NCBI RefSeq assembly: GCF_014023275.1
Contig: NZ_CP054698.1
Span: 6,037,001-6,101,000, forward strand
Reading direction: 5' to 3'
DNA from: Nostoc edaphicum CCNP1411
Lineage (GTDB): Bacteria; Cyanobacteriota; Cyanobacteriia; Cyanobacteriales; Nostocaceae
DNA length: 64,000 nt
Under the pieces are notes generated by a model that saw nothing but the letters and a program-made list of their open reading frames with translations, was not told the origin of the DNA and ran no database searches. Shown here one piece after another: positions 41,075-50,315 of the stretch. Both the position numbers and the translations under genes were made by a program. Each line of letters starts with the position of its first letter. Positions within the stretch are counted from its first letter, which is position 1.

Positions 41075-42547
41075 TTATTGCCATCGTGAGATTTCCAAGC
41101 GGACTGCCACATTTTGACCTAAGACTCTTTGCCCACGTTCAGGTAGGGGAACGTATGCAACATATACATTTGAACTAGATTCTGAAGTGGGATTTAAGTT
41201 CGTTACTGGCTCTTTGTCATTGGAATTCCAACTGTATTTAGCCTTGTATGTGCCATCTGTTGCGAGAACATCAGTAATTAGATAGTCAGTCCACAAAGGC
41301 ACTTGGTCGAGATGGCTGTCACGTAACCAATTCGTCTCTTGTTTTGTGAAAGAATGTAGTGCTAAACGTAGGGCATATCTACACACATTATTATCACTAG
41401 CTGAGTTTTTTGGGATTAAAAAGGCTGTAAACAGAGGAACGGGTTTATCGGTTCTGGTTAACTCTTGTGTGATTGGGCAATAATGAGCGATCGCTTGCTC
41501 ATATATAGGAGTAGGAAGGCCACGCAAAGCAACCCTAGTTTCTAGTTGATAAAAATTCTTGTTCTGTTCTTTTAGATCGACATTACTCAGAGACAGTTTC
41601 ACCTGAATATCACCGAACAAAAAGCGTTGCAGATTTTGATAACCTTCTTCCGAGTTTAATATACCATAACGCCCACCATGAGCGCGATGAATATATGCAC
41701 GATGAGATCCCGTGATGTAGGCTTTGTCAATCTGAACTAAACCATCACTTTTCACCCCGACAGCCTTTCGTGAAAGACCCAAAGCCTCTTCATAATCATG
41801 TGCATTAGTGCCGATTAGAGAAAAGACGCGGTTTGGCGAAAATGCGCTTTCTATACTTTGTAACTTTTCTAGTTGAAAATTATTAGGTAATTTATCGGTT
41901 GGCTTAACATAAGGCGTTAAATACTGGTACATCCTTTGGGGGCCAAAATCATCAGAATTATTCAATTGAAACCTGTCCCTCAGTTCTTCCAGCAAGCCAC
42001 TTCCGACTTCAAAATAAATGCCACCATGAGGTGTACCGTAGGTAAAGAATTTATCAATGTGATCGACAGCTTGCTCACCTTTTTCTGGATAAATCTTTTG
42101 AATCAAGCTGCGACAAACAAGACCTCCCATTGAGTGGGCGACAAGATAAACTTTATCTGCACCCGTCGTTCGCTTGACATTTTTAATCAAGTCTCTTAAA
42201 CCTTTAGCTATCTCCTCCATCTCCTGACGAACTACACTTGAGGAGCCAAAACTAGGTGTAGTTACATCATAAAATCGGTAGATCCAAATAGTTTTATGAA
42301 GTTGACCAGACAATCTTTGAATCTGATTCCTCACATTCTGATTATCAACAATCGGTTGATAACCATGATCGGTCATTAGCCGCAGCAAGGGACTCTCAAA
42401 AACAAACTTTTGGGGATTTTCTTTCTGGTCTACTCGAATATGTGTTGAACCACTATTGAACCCATAAAATGGATCATTAACTGTTTGTTCAACATCTTTT
42501 TGTGTACCTGCATATCCACGAACAAAGATTATTGGTAAATACCGCAT
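41075..42547 (-). CDS. Alpha/beta-hydrolase, lipase-like
   Basis: A 490-residue hydrolase. It starts with 'YLPIIFVRGYAGTQKDVEQ', the oxyanion-side strand typical of lipases and PGAP1-like enzymes. The nucleophile elbow is 'LVAHSMGGLVCRSL' (Ser about 168). Candidate acid and base follow in 'KSDGLVQIDKAY' and 'HRAYIHRAHGGRYGILNSEEGYQNL'. The last about 170 residues form a separate beta-rich domain. No signal peptide is evident, so it is probably cytoplasmic or peripheral. The substrate may be a lipid ester; this is inference from fold class. The next gene upstream on this strand is the di-heme protein, about 240 bases of repeats away. Confidence 0.8.
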   Translation of the reverse strand: MRYLPIIFVRGYAGTQKDVEQTVNDPFYGFNSGSTHIRVDQKENPQKFVFESPLLRLMTDHGYQPIVDNQNVRNQIQRLSGQLHKTIWIYRFYDVTTPSFGSSSVVRQEMEEIAKGLRDLIKNVKRTTGADKVYLVAHSMGGLVCRSLIQKIYPEKGEQAVDHIDKFFTYGTPHGGIYFEVGSGLLEELRDRFQLNNSDDFGPQRMYQYLTPYVKPTDKLPNNFQLEKLQSIESAFSPNRVFSLIGTNAHDYEEALGLSRKAVGVKSDGLVQIDKAYITGSHRAYIHRAHGGRYGILNSEEGYQNLQRFLFGDIQVKLSLSNVDLKEQNKNFYQLETRVALRGLPTPIYEQAIAHYCPITQELTRTDKPVPLFTAFLIPKNSASDNNVCRYALRLALHSFTKQETNWLRDSHLDQVPLWTDYLITDVLATDGTYKAKYSWNSNDKEPVTNLNPTSESSSNVYVAYVPLPERGQRVLGQNVAVRLEISRWQ

Positions 42548-42572
42548 CTATATCCTCACTATTTATTGAAGA

Positions 42573-42764
42573 AGAATTCAGAATTCAGGAGCGGAGCCGG
42601 AGACTCCGAAGCTCCGGTCAGAATCAAGACGCGACTCGAAAATACTCGCTAACGCTACGCTATCCGTCACTCGCACAGAAAACATTGCTGAATTCTCACT
42701 TCTGACTCCTGAATTCTGTTCGATAAATATTTTTGCTCGTTCCCATATTTAACCTGGGAACGAG
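42573..42764. repeat. Repeat cluster between lipase-like and di-heme genes
   Basis: It contains 'GAATTCAGAATTCAGGAG', a GC-rich palindrome 'GGAGCCGGAGACTCCGAAGCTCCGG', the 'CGCTAACGCTACGC' unit and, at about 42734-42764, a short CTCGTTCCC...GGGAACGAG hairpin of the family at 21675-21789. The hairpin may end the di-heme gene transcript. Confidence 0.55.
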
Positions 42765-42786
42765 TGCAGCATCCAGACAAGTTGTC

Positions 42787-44796
42787 TTAGAAAGTTTTCA
42801 CAAACTCAATTAAGGCTTTCTTGTCTTCATCTGGCAGATTTGAGCCAAAATAATGACCCTCATCTTCAACGAAGTCGGGAGATTTGTTAGCTCTTAAAAG
42901 CACACGTGCCAACTTATCTTTGATTCCACCGCCCGGTTTCAAGTCTTGGAAAAGGCTGCTGAGATTGAGAGATGTAATCGCCTCTCTAATATTGATGCTT
43001 GCCAGCAAATTCACAGGCGTACCTTTAGGAATAGGAATCCTAAATCTCGGATTTGGATCTCCTGGAGGAAGCTCTAATTTAGTATCTTGAGATGTCCTGC
43101 TGATAATTCCTTCACGCTTTTCAGGCCACAGCAACTTTTCCATTGCATCCGTATAGGCTTCCACACGCCCTTTCACTGAAGGATCTTCGTTGTAAAGTCC
43201 TAGTGTGTTGTTGTGCAGAAGTGGTGCTGTTGCCCAAATACTAACTAGCGAAGGTGTGCGGTAATATCCCAAACCGCCATCTGGTATTTTAAATTCGATG
43301 GGTTTTTTCTGATCGAAGGGGTTGTACAGCGTCAAATTACCTGGTGACGGTAGTTCTTTGTAGGTTTTAGATGAGAACTGATCCCAAATATGCCCCTTAG
43401 TGGCATTTGTCCCTAGCGATCGCGCCGCATTGGTACCAATTAGTGTAACTGGATAACGCTGGTCATCAGACAAGAAGTTGTGGTCGAGAAAATTACTACT
43501 GAGTACAGACTCTTCATACCATTTCTGAGCCTGTTCGGAGTCAGCAGCAATTTCAGCAGGTGGCTTTTTGCTGGAATGGCAACCAGCACAAGTACTAGCA
43601 AAAACCAGTTTGCCACGTTTGAGAACTTCTTCGTCTTTGGTTAAGAACTCTTCACCACTCGGTGCATCTTTTAAGTGCATCGGCTTGATGGTTTTCAAGA
43701 ATGCTTCGGCATCAGCCATGCGTGCTTCTGTCTGTCTCCAGCCTTCGCATTCCTTCCGTGCCTTTTCGATATCAAAAGGTTTTTGGGGAGTTCTGCCTAA
43801 TAAAGGTTCATGGAGAGTCGTCCAGTAATCGCCGCACATCCCAATATTGACGTAGACGCGTAGTGAGGCATTTGCCACTCCTGTAGAGTCTGCACCATCC
43901 TTGAGAATATGATTGACATCCTTGATTGAACCATCGTTCATCACTTCTGGATATGTGGGGCGATCGCCTAAATTAAAAATGGCATTGATCGCATTCGGAT
44001 TATTGATGTGATCGTTACCAATCCGAGAAGTATCAGATGTACCCGGCCTTTGAGAATCAAGTACTTGCTTAACAAAACTATTTGCCCCAACGCTGGATGC
44101 AAATAATTTGCTTTCCTTGATGTACTGATTACCCAATGCTGCTACAAGGTTTTCCCATTTCGGGTGTTCCTTGTCTTTGGGTGGGTTGAGAGGATCTAAC
44201 GCTACATGACAGATGGCGCAAGACTGCCCAATGACGTATGGAGGCTCAACTTGTGAAGTTTTGGCATATTCAACAGGGTTCCATTTTGTCGAGTCGAAGT
44301 TGGGATTTTGGAACTTACGCAACCCAATAACGCCGGTTGAAAGTGGATCTTTGCACTTATCTAGCCACAAACCGTATTCGTCTGGTGTTGTTGCTTTCTC
44401 ACATCCAGGATCGTTAATAGCGCCATAGCGTTGGAATCGTTCATCATGCACACGCGAGTCAATCAGCTTTAGCAGATCAACACCACCATGTGTCCGCTTC
44501 GCTAAATCACGATAGTACTTAGAATTACCGCCAGTCCATAAGTACCAAGTACAACGGCCCCGTTTCTCGGCATCTGTCAAATTCTCCGTTCTGTAGTCTG
44601 GTAGATAACCGATACCTTCACAGTTGTCAGGGTATTCAGATACACCCGTATCCGAATACTTAGTACTTACGGGCGCAAGTGTTTCACTATACTCATCAGC
44701 TAAAGCTGTAGGCGTTCCATAAAAGCCGCAGACTATAAACATAGTCACGAATAGCAGGAGCAGACAGCCCTTAAAAATTAGACTTGTCTTTTTCAT
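42787..44796 (-). CDS. Secreted di-heme c-type protein resembling rubber oxygenase RoxA
   Basis: A 669-residue protein with an N-terminal signal peptide (about 1-33, ending TALA). It has two c-type heme sites, CAICH (193-197) and CAGCH (403-407). Length and heme placement are close to those of RoxA (about 678 residues, hemes near 191 and 390), a periplasmic dioxygenase that cleaves polyisoprene. The segment 'SLRVYVNIGMCGDYWTTLHEPL' lies where such enzymes form the heme pocket. It could instead be a MauG/cytochrome c peroxidase relative. It is divergent from an old-yellow-enzyme gene followed by two more di-heme genes, which suggests a shared oxidative pathway. The RoxA link is from memory of the family, not a search. 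Confidence 0.65.
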   Translation of the reverse strand: MKKTSLIFKGCLLLLFVTMFIVCGFYGTPTALADEYSETLAPVSTKYSDTGVSEYPDNCEGIGYLPDYRTENLTDAEKRGRCTWYLWTGGNSKYYRDLAKRTHGGVDLLKLIDSRVHDERFQRYGAINDPGCEKATTPDEYGLWLDKCKDPLSTGVIGLRKFQNPNFDSTKWNPVEYAKTSQVEPPYVIGQSCAICHVALDPLNPPKDKEHPKWENLVAALGNQYIKESKLFASSVGANSFVKQVLDSQRPGTSDTSRIGNDHINNPNAINAIFNLGDRPTYPEVMNDGSIKDVNHILKDGADSTGVANASLRVYVNIGMCGDYWTTLHEPLLGRTPQKPFDIEKARKECEGWRQTEARMADAEAFLKTIKPMHLKDAPSGEEFLTKDEEVLKRGKLVFASTCAGCHSSKKPPAEIAADSEQAQKWYEESVLSSNFLDHNFLSDDQRYPVTLIGTNAARSLGTNATKGHIWDQFSSKTYKELPSPGNLTLYNPFDQKKPIEFKIPDGGLGYYRTPSLVSIWATAPLLHNNTLGLYNEDPSVKGRVEAYTDAMEKLLWPEKREGIISRTSQDTKLELPPGDPNPRFRIPIPKGTPVNLLASINIREAITSLNLSSLFQDLKPGGGIKDKLARVLLRANKSPDFVEDEGHYFGSNLPDEDKKALIEFVKTF

Positions 44797-45463
44797 AAAA
44801 CTCTTTGTTTGTAAGACCTAAACCTTCTCCACAGCACCTCACGTTTGCAGAGGTACATTAATACTTCATCACTAATTCCCCATTTTCCAGATTTAGTCTT
44901 GGGATATTTTGATGATTTTAAATGTACCTTACTGAGGTTCGTTATATATGAACTTACTACACAAGTTTGCAAAACGTCATCAATAAACTTTTATACATTT
45001 TTAACCTAAAAATTTAAAAATTTGTAAACTTACAATGGTGTTCAATAACCAATTTGCTATGGTTATATCCATTCCCTAGATACTTGGTTAAGTTTGTAAC
45101 AAATTGTTAGAAGCTAATCTTAAGGTTGACTTAACCTTTTAAGAGAAATGAAGACAAAAATTTTCATTTTTCTTAAGATTTTGTTTGTTCATGTTGTAGG
45201 TTTACAAACTGCAAAAGACTTTATATAACTGTAAAAACCAATAAGGATAAACATCCATGCTGAAACTGGGTAGGAAAATATAAGTAACAAAAACTTAATA
45301 CTTAGCTTTCGCATCCGAAAACCTCCACTGTAGATTTGTAGACATAAAACATTACCCTCCCAGAGACACTAGAAATCATAATTCTCTGGCGAGGCTATTC
45401 GTGCTACGAAAAATTCTGACACCTAATTTTATTGCCGAAAAAACACAAAAGACAGAGGAACAG
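44797..45463. promoter_or_regulatory. Divergent control region with a recurring GTTTGYAA motif
   Basis: This 667-base AT-rich gap separates the RoxA-like gene (minus) from the OYE/di-heme operon (plus). It holds five related short motifs: GTTTGTAAG (44807-44815), GTTTGCAAAAC (44965-44975), TTTGTAAAC (45021-45029), GTTTGTAAC (45092-45100) and the palindrome GTTTACAAAC (45200-45209). They are candidate operator sites for a regulator acting on both directions. No regulator gene is present nearby and no coding frame of note lies in the gap. Confidence 0.4.
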
Positions 45464-46858
45464 ATGGAAAACGATATTATCTTTGAACCATTGAGATTCC
45501 GTAATCTCACAGTAAAAAATCGGATTTTTCGCTCTAGTATTTCTGGAAGATGGGATAACTATGATGGTTCAGGAACCCAAGCCCGAATCAACTGGGAAGA
45601 AAAGTTTGCTCGTGGTGGTGTAGGGGCTATTATTACTTCCTTTGTACCAGTCGCCATCCGGGGAAGAATTATGCCCAATTACGCCACCATTGACTGTGAT
45701 GAACGCATTCCTTTTTGGCGAAAAGTAGGAGAAAAAGTCCACGAATATGACTGTAAATTTATCTTACAATTAAGTCATTCGGGGCGACAGCAGGACATTG
45801 CCGGTATAGAAAACTCAGGCAAAAAAGCCTTAAGTTCCACTAGCCAAACTGAGCCATTCCACGGCTTTTTGTGTCAAGCGATGACACTAACAGAAATTAA
45901 AGAAACAATCCAATACTTTGCCGATGGTGCTAGACGTGCCCGTGAAGCGGGTTTAGACGGAGTAGAATTGCACAGTGCGAATGGATATCTTTTTAACCAA
46001 TTTCTCAGTTCTGGAATTAACGATCGCCAAGATGAATATGGTGGATCATTAGAGAATCGAGCGCGGTTTCTGCTAGATGTAATTAGAGCAATTCGTAAAG
46101 AAGTAGGTAACGACTTTCATTTACAATTCAAAATTAGTGCCGTTGACTATAACAACGCCGTCACCTTTTGGGAAAAACCAGGTAATACCATAGAAGATTC
46201 CATCCAAGTTTGTAAATGGGCAGAAGAAGCCGGGGCTGATGGCGTGCATGTGTCAACTGGTAGTTTATTTCCTCACCCACTCAATCCCATTGGTGATTTT
46301 AATTTTGATGTTATTACTAAAACTTATGATGCGATGTTGTCAAGTGGCATTGAAACCACACGCAACTACATTTTATTTCGCAAATCATTTCTGCATCCAA
46401 TTTTCAATCTTTTATGGAACCGTGTGAAAAAGCAATTACCTCCTCAAGCATTTAGTGGTGATGATGTAAAAGACCCCAAAATTAAGCAGTTATTAATAGA
46501 GAACCAAGGCAGAAACTTGCTGGATTCCAGAGAGATTAAAAAGCACGTTAATATTCCCGTATTATGCACTGGTGGTTTACAGCAAGCTTCATATATTCGT
46601 CAAGCAATTAATGATCAGTATTGTGATGGCGTCACAATGGCTCGTACCCTAATTGCTAACAATTACCTAGTTAAATCTTTTCGAGAAGGTAAAGACCTAG
46701 CAGATAAACCTTGTACCTATTGTAATAAATGTCTACTGAATGTAATTGAAAATCCCTTGGGTTGTTACGAGCAGGATCGCTTTAATAGTTATGAAGAGAT
46801 GATGGAAGAAGTAATGTCAGTATTTCATCCAACTCAGTTTGCCAATTCATCTAAATAA
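45464..46858 (+). CDS. Old yellow enzyme-family NADH:flavin oxidoreductase
   Basis: A 464-residue FMN enzyme with the OYE TIM barrel: 'FEPLRFRNLTVKNRIFRSS', 'LQLSHSGRQ', 'DGARRAREAGLDGVELHSANGYLFNQFLSSGINDRQDEYGGSLENRARF' and 'VLCTGGLQQASYIRQAI'. The C-terminus has 'PCTYCNKCLLNVIENPLGCYEQDR', with Cys residues like those that hold the 4Fe-4S cluster of the larger dienoyl-CoA-reductase-type members. The fourth Cys spacing is unusual and the second, FAD-binding half is absent. It would reduce activated C=C bonds. I start at the ATG at 45464 behind AGAGGA; the frame extends to a GTG at 45401. It leads the operon with the di-heme genes. Confidence 0.85.
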   Translation: MENDIIFEPLRFRNLTVKNRIFRSSISGRWDNYDGSGTQARINWEEKFARGGVGAIITSFVPVAIRGRIMPNYATIDCDERIPFWRKVGEKVHEYDCKFILQLSHSGRQQDIAGIENSGKKALSSTSQTEPFHGFLCQAMTLTEIKETIQYFADGARRAREAGLDGVELHSANGYLFNQFLSSGINDRQDEYGGSLENRARFLLDVIRAIRKEVGNDFHLQFKISAVDYNNAVTFWEKPGNTIEDSIQVCKWAEEAGADGVHVSTGSLFPHPLNPIGDFNFDVITKTYDAMLSSGIETTRNYILFRKSFLHPIFNLLWNRVKKQLPPQAFSGDDVKDPKIKQLLIENQGRNLLDSREIKKHVNIPVLCTGGLQQASYIRQAINDQYCDGVTMARTLIANNYLVKSFREGKDLADKPCTYCNKCLLNVIENPLGCYEQDRFNSYEEMMEEVMSVFHPTQFANSSK

Positions 46859-46923
46859 AAAGCGATGGGTATCACATTGACAATTTCGCTTACAGATAAT
46901 CTCGACAATATAGGGAGTGTTTC

Positions 46924-48390
46924 ATGACTGAACAAACAAACCCTACCCTACTTCCGACCTCAATTAAGGGAGTATTCCAGCGGATTTGGGTGGTGATTGT
47001 AGGCATTGTAGCAGTAGCAGTATTTTTCCTTTGGCCTGTTTTATCTAACTCCCCAGTGGATTATGCTGACATAGAAAACCACTTTAAATATGGTTCCATC
47101 GGCAGCGAACCCATCAATGGCATCCCTTACTGGATTTGGAAAGTTTTACCAGAATTATTCCCAGATAAATTACCCGGACAAGGTTATAATTCTTTGGGAT
47201 TTATCAAAGAAGCTGACAAAGATTTACCTGTAGGTTTTTCGCAACGGCGAGTCTTTATTGATCGAGTTGGGTTAAATTGTGCTGTATGTCATACAGGAAC
47301 ACTGCGAAATACCCCTAATAGTGAACATCAAGTCATGACTACGATGCCTGCTAATGTGCTGAATTTGCAGGGATATATCAAATTTTTATCAGCAGTTGGT
47401 GTGGATGAGCGCTTTACTGCTAACCGGATGTTACCAGAAATTGAAAAAATTAGTGGTGGTCTTAATCCCATTGAAAAATTACTTTATCGCTTCATTGCAA
47501 TTCCCCAAACTAGAGATGCACTAATTAATCAGGCATATCGACTTAAGTTTGTGGAAGAACAACCAGATTGGGGGCCAGGAAGAGTAGATACTTTTAATCC
47601 TTATAAAGCAATTCAATTCCATTTCCCAATGGATAAATTGCGTGAAGATGAACTAATTGGTACTTCTGATTTTCCCTCAATTTGGAATCAAAAACCCCGC
47701 GAGGGATTGCAGTTACATTGGGATGGTAATAACACATCTGTTGATGAACGTAATAAAAGTGCAGCCTTAGGAACTGGAGTCACACCCACAACAATTGATT
47801 TGCCTCGAATTCAGAGAGTTGCTGATTGGCTGTGGGAACTACCACCACCCAAATATCCTTATGAAGTTAACGAAACTTTAGCGGTCACAGGAAAACCACT
47901 TTTTGAAAGTAATTGTGCTAGTTGTCACGCTTTTGGTGGTACGGATATAGGCAAAGTTGTACCAATTCAAGAAATTGGTACAGACCCTCATCGCCTAGAT
48001 TCATTTACCTATGAAACCATCTCTAACCAAAATACGCTGTATGCAGGTTATCCGTGGCGCTTTAAGAGTTTTCGCAAGACTAATGGCTATGCGAATATGC
48101 CTCTTGATGGTGTTTGGTTACGCGGCCCTTATTTGCACAATGGTTCAGTTCCTACCTTACGGGATTTACTAGAAAAACCAGAGAACAGACCACAAGAATT
48201 TTATCGGGGCTACGACGTTATCGATAGAGAAAAAGTTGGTTTTGTCTCTGATGTAGCCGAAGAAAATGGCAAAAATTACTTCAAGTTTGATACAAAACTT
48301 GATGGTAACAGTAATAGCGGTCACTTATACGGCGTTGATCTTTCCCCAGAAGAAAAAGATGCGATCGTTGAGTACATGAAGAAACTTTGA
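46924..48390 (+). CDS. Membrane-anchored di-heme c-type protein, copy A
   Basis: A 488-residue protein with one N-terminal membrane span (about 20-40) and the rest outside the cytoplasm. Two heme motifs, CAVCH (119-123) and CASCH (331-335), are 212 residues apart, nearly the same spacing as in the RoxA-like protein. It also has the motifs 'GIPYWIWKVLPELFPDKLPGQGY', 'QPDWGPGRVDTFNPYK', 'LQLHWDGNNTS' and 'GVWLRGPYLHNGSVPTLRDLLE'. The last is a typical MauG/cytochrome c peroxidase C-terminal pattern. It is strongly similar to the next gene. It may oxidise a substrate or pass electrons to the RoxA-like enzyme. Confidence 0.75.
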   Translation: MTEQTNPTLLPTSIKGVFQRIWVVIVGIVAVAVFFLWPVLSNSPVDYADIENHFKYGSIGSEPINGIPYWIWKVLPELFPDKLPGQGYNSLGFIKEADKDLPVGFSQRRVFIDRVGLNCAVCHTGTLRNTPNSEHQVMTTMPANVLNLQGYIKFLSAVGVDERFTANRMLPEIEKISGGLNPIEKLLYRFIAIPQTRDALINQAYRLKFVEEQPDWGPGRVDTFNPYKAIQFHFPMDKLREDELIGTSDFPSIWNQKPREGLQLHWDGNNTSVDERNKSAALGTGVTPTTIDLPRIQRVADWLWELPPPKYPYEVNETLAVTGKPLFESNCASCHAFGGTDIGKVVPIQEIGTDPHRLDSFTYETISNQNTLYAGYPWRFKSFRKTNGYANMPLDGVWLRGPYLHNGSVPTLRDLLEKPENRPQEFYRGYDVIDREKVGFVSDVAEENGKNYFKFDTKLDGNSNSGHLYGVDLSPEEKDAIVEYMKKL

Positions 48391-48421
48391 AAAATATTTT
48401 AGCGAGAAAAAACCTAAGTTT

Positions 48422-49858
48422 ATGGCAATACTTAAGTCAAAATTAGGGAAAATAATCACCTCAATTGCTGTAGTTATTGTCCTTCTTTTTGGGGTTGTGG
48501 GTTATGTGGGATGGTACAACCTTTTCCGCGAAGTTCCTAGCGAAGTTTATGAGTTACCGGAGGATCATTTTAAATATGGTTCTATTGGTACAGAACAAGC
48601 GCAAGGTGTACCGTATTGGATTTGGTTAGTATTACCACGCATATTTCCCGATAAGCTACCAGGCCCAGGCGGTTATACTTCTCTGGGAATTACCTGGGAA
48701 GAAGGTAAAGAGCTACCAGTCGGTTTTTCTAAAAAAACAATCGGGTTTCCCAGAGTTGGGATAACTTGTGCTGTTTGTCATCATGCTACTTATCGAGAAA
48801 ACCTTAAAGATAAGCCAACAATTATTGCAGCTGGACCTGCTAATAGATTTGATTCGCAAGGCTATATCCGCTTTCTCGGTAACGCTGCTAGTGACCCCAG
48901 ATTTGAACCGGATTATATCCTTGATGAAATCAAATATAGTCATGAGTTTAGCTGGTTAGAAAACCTGCTTTATCGTTTTATAATTATTCCCCAAACCAAA
49001 AAAGGGCTGCTACAACAAAGTGCAGACTTTGCTTGGACTGATTCTCGTCCTAATTGGGGGCCAGGTAGAATTGACCCGTTTAATCCTGTGAAGTTCACTA
49101 CTTTAAAGTTGCCTAAAGATGACACCATTGGTAACTCAGATATGATGCCTCTGTGGAATCAAAAGCAACACCAAAACTTTGCCCTGCATTGGGATGGTTT
49201 AGAAACTTCGCTGCGAGAAACGGTGCAGACTGGGGCGATTGGTGACGGTGCAACTAAAGAGTCTCTACCTGTAGAGGATCTCCAACGAGTGGAAGATTAT
49301 ATTTCGGAACTACCGCCTCCTAAATATCCATTTGCAGTTGATGAGCAACTAGCTACACAAGGAAAAGCAATTTTTAACAATACTTGTGCATCTTGTCATG
49401 CATTTGGCGGCGAAAGAACTGGTAAGGTGATTCCTGTTGAAGAGGTGGGAACTGACCGCCACCGTCTAGATATGTGGACGCAGCAAGCAGCAGATACTTA
49501 CAACAAATTTGGTGATGGTTATTCTTGGGACTTCAACCAGTTGCGGAAGACCAATGGTTATGTTTCTGTCTCTCTTGATGGTCTTTGGTTAAGAGCGCCT
49601 TATCTCCATAACGGTTCAGTGCCATCCCTACAAGACTTGTTAGAAAAACCGGAGAATCGTCCCCAATCTTTTTATCGAGGATTTGATGTCTATGACCAAA
49701 ACAAAGTTGGCTTTATTTCCGAAGGAGAAGAAGCGCAACGTGTAGGTTTTAAATATGACATTAGTGTTCCTGGTAATAGTAACCAAGGACATATCTATGG
49801 CACTGATTTACCTGTCAAAGATAAACAAGCATTAGTCGAATACTTAAAAACTTTGTAA
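48422..49858 (+). CDS. Membrane-anchored di-heme c-type protein, copy B
   Basis: A 478-residue paralogue of the preceding gene, 31 bases downstream, hence a tandem duplication within one operon. It has one N-terminal membrane helix (about 9-30), CAVCH (116-120) and CASCH (322-326), with 'GVPYWIWLVLPRIFPDKLPGPGGY', 'FALHWDGLETS' and 'GLWLRAPYLHNGSVPSLQDLLE'. Compared with copy A the residues after the first heme differ (HATYREN against TGTLRNT), which may alter the heme pocket. Whether both are enzymes or one is an electron carrier cannot be told from sequence. Confidence 0.75.
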   Translation: MAILKSKLGKIITSIAVVIVLLFGVVGYVGWYNLFREVPSEVYELPEDHFKYGSIGTEQAQGVPYWIWLVLPRIFPDKLPGPGGYTSLGITWEEGKELPVGFSKKTIGFPRVGITCAVCHHATYRENLKDKPTIIAAGPANRFDSQGYIRFLGNAASDPRFEPDYILDEIKYSHEFSWLENLLYRFIIIPQTKKGLLQQSADFAWTDSRPNWGPGRIDPFNPVKFTTLKLPKDDTIGNSDMMPLWNQKQHQNFALHWDGLETSLRETVQTGAIGDGATKESLPVEDLQRVEDYISELPPPKYPFAVDEQLATQGKAIFNNTCASCHAFGGERTGKVIPVEEVGTDRHRLDMWTQQAADTYNKFGDGYSWDFNQLRKTNGYVSVSLDGLWLRAPYLHNGSVPSLQDLLEKPENRPQSFYRGFDVYDQNKVGFISEGEEAQRVGFKYDISVPGNSNQGHIYGTDLPVKDKQALVEYLKTL

Positions 49859-49865
49859 CCAAGTT

Positions 49866-50303
49866 ATGAACAAATATGCTGTTTGGTTCCGGGCGCTCGT
49901 CTGGTTAGGTGTTATCCAAAATTGCGTGATGGGTATACCCGCTATCTTCGCACCGAATTGGTTGCTGGAATTACTCCACCAAAGACCTACCGAAGACCCA
50001 GTATGGACTTCGTTTGCTGGCTTGCTAGTGGTTCTGCTGTCGCTGTTCTACATTCCGGGAGGAAATGACCCGTACCGCTACACATCTAATGCGGTACTAG
50101 CGATCTTTGCGCGATCGCAAGGAGTCATTTTCTTTTTCTTTATTTACCCCAATGTTTATCCCGCTTTCGGGATTATCGACTTGGTATTTTTCTTGTTCCA
50201 AGCACCACTGTTGATACTGACTATGCTCAACAAACCTCAAGCTTCTACGCCGGATAACGATGTTTTAAAGTATGGCGGGTCTACCTACAAAGAAGTAACT
50301 TGA
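49866..50303 (+). CDS. Small polytopic membrane protein in the di-heme operon
   Basis: A 145-residue protein with four predicted membrane helices (about 7-30, 45-65, 75-100 and 103-122) and a short polar tail. It starts seven bases after the stop of di-heme copy B, so it is translated from the same message. The pattern 'IFAPNWLLELLHQRPTEDPVWTSFAGLLVVLLSLFYIPGGNDPYRY' is unfamiliar as a named domain. It could help anchor the di-heme proteins or handle a hydrophobic substrate; this is inferred from its position. Confidence 0.7.
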   Translation: MNKYAVWFRALVWLGVIQNCVMGIPAIFAPNWLLELLHQRPTEDPVWTSFAGLLVVLLSLFYIPGGNDPYRYTSNAVLAIFARSQGVIFFFFIYPNVYPAFGIIDLVFFLFQAPLLILTMLNKPQASTPDNDVLKYGGSTYKEVT

Positions 50304-50315
50304 AGTTGGTTTTTA

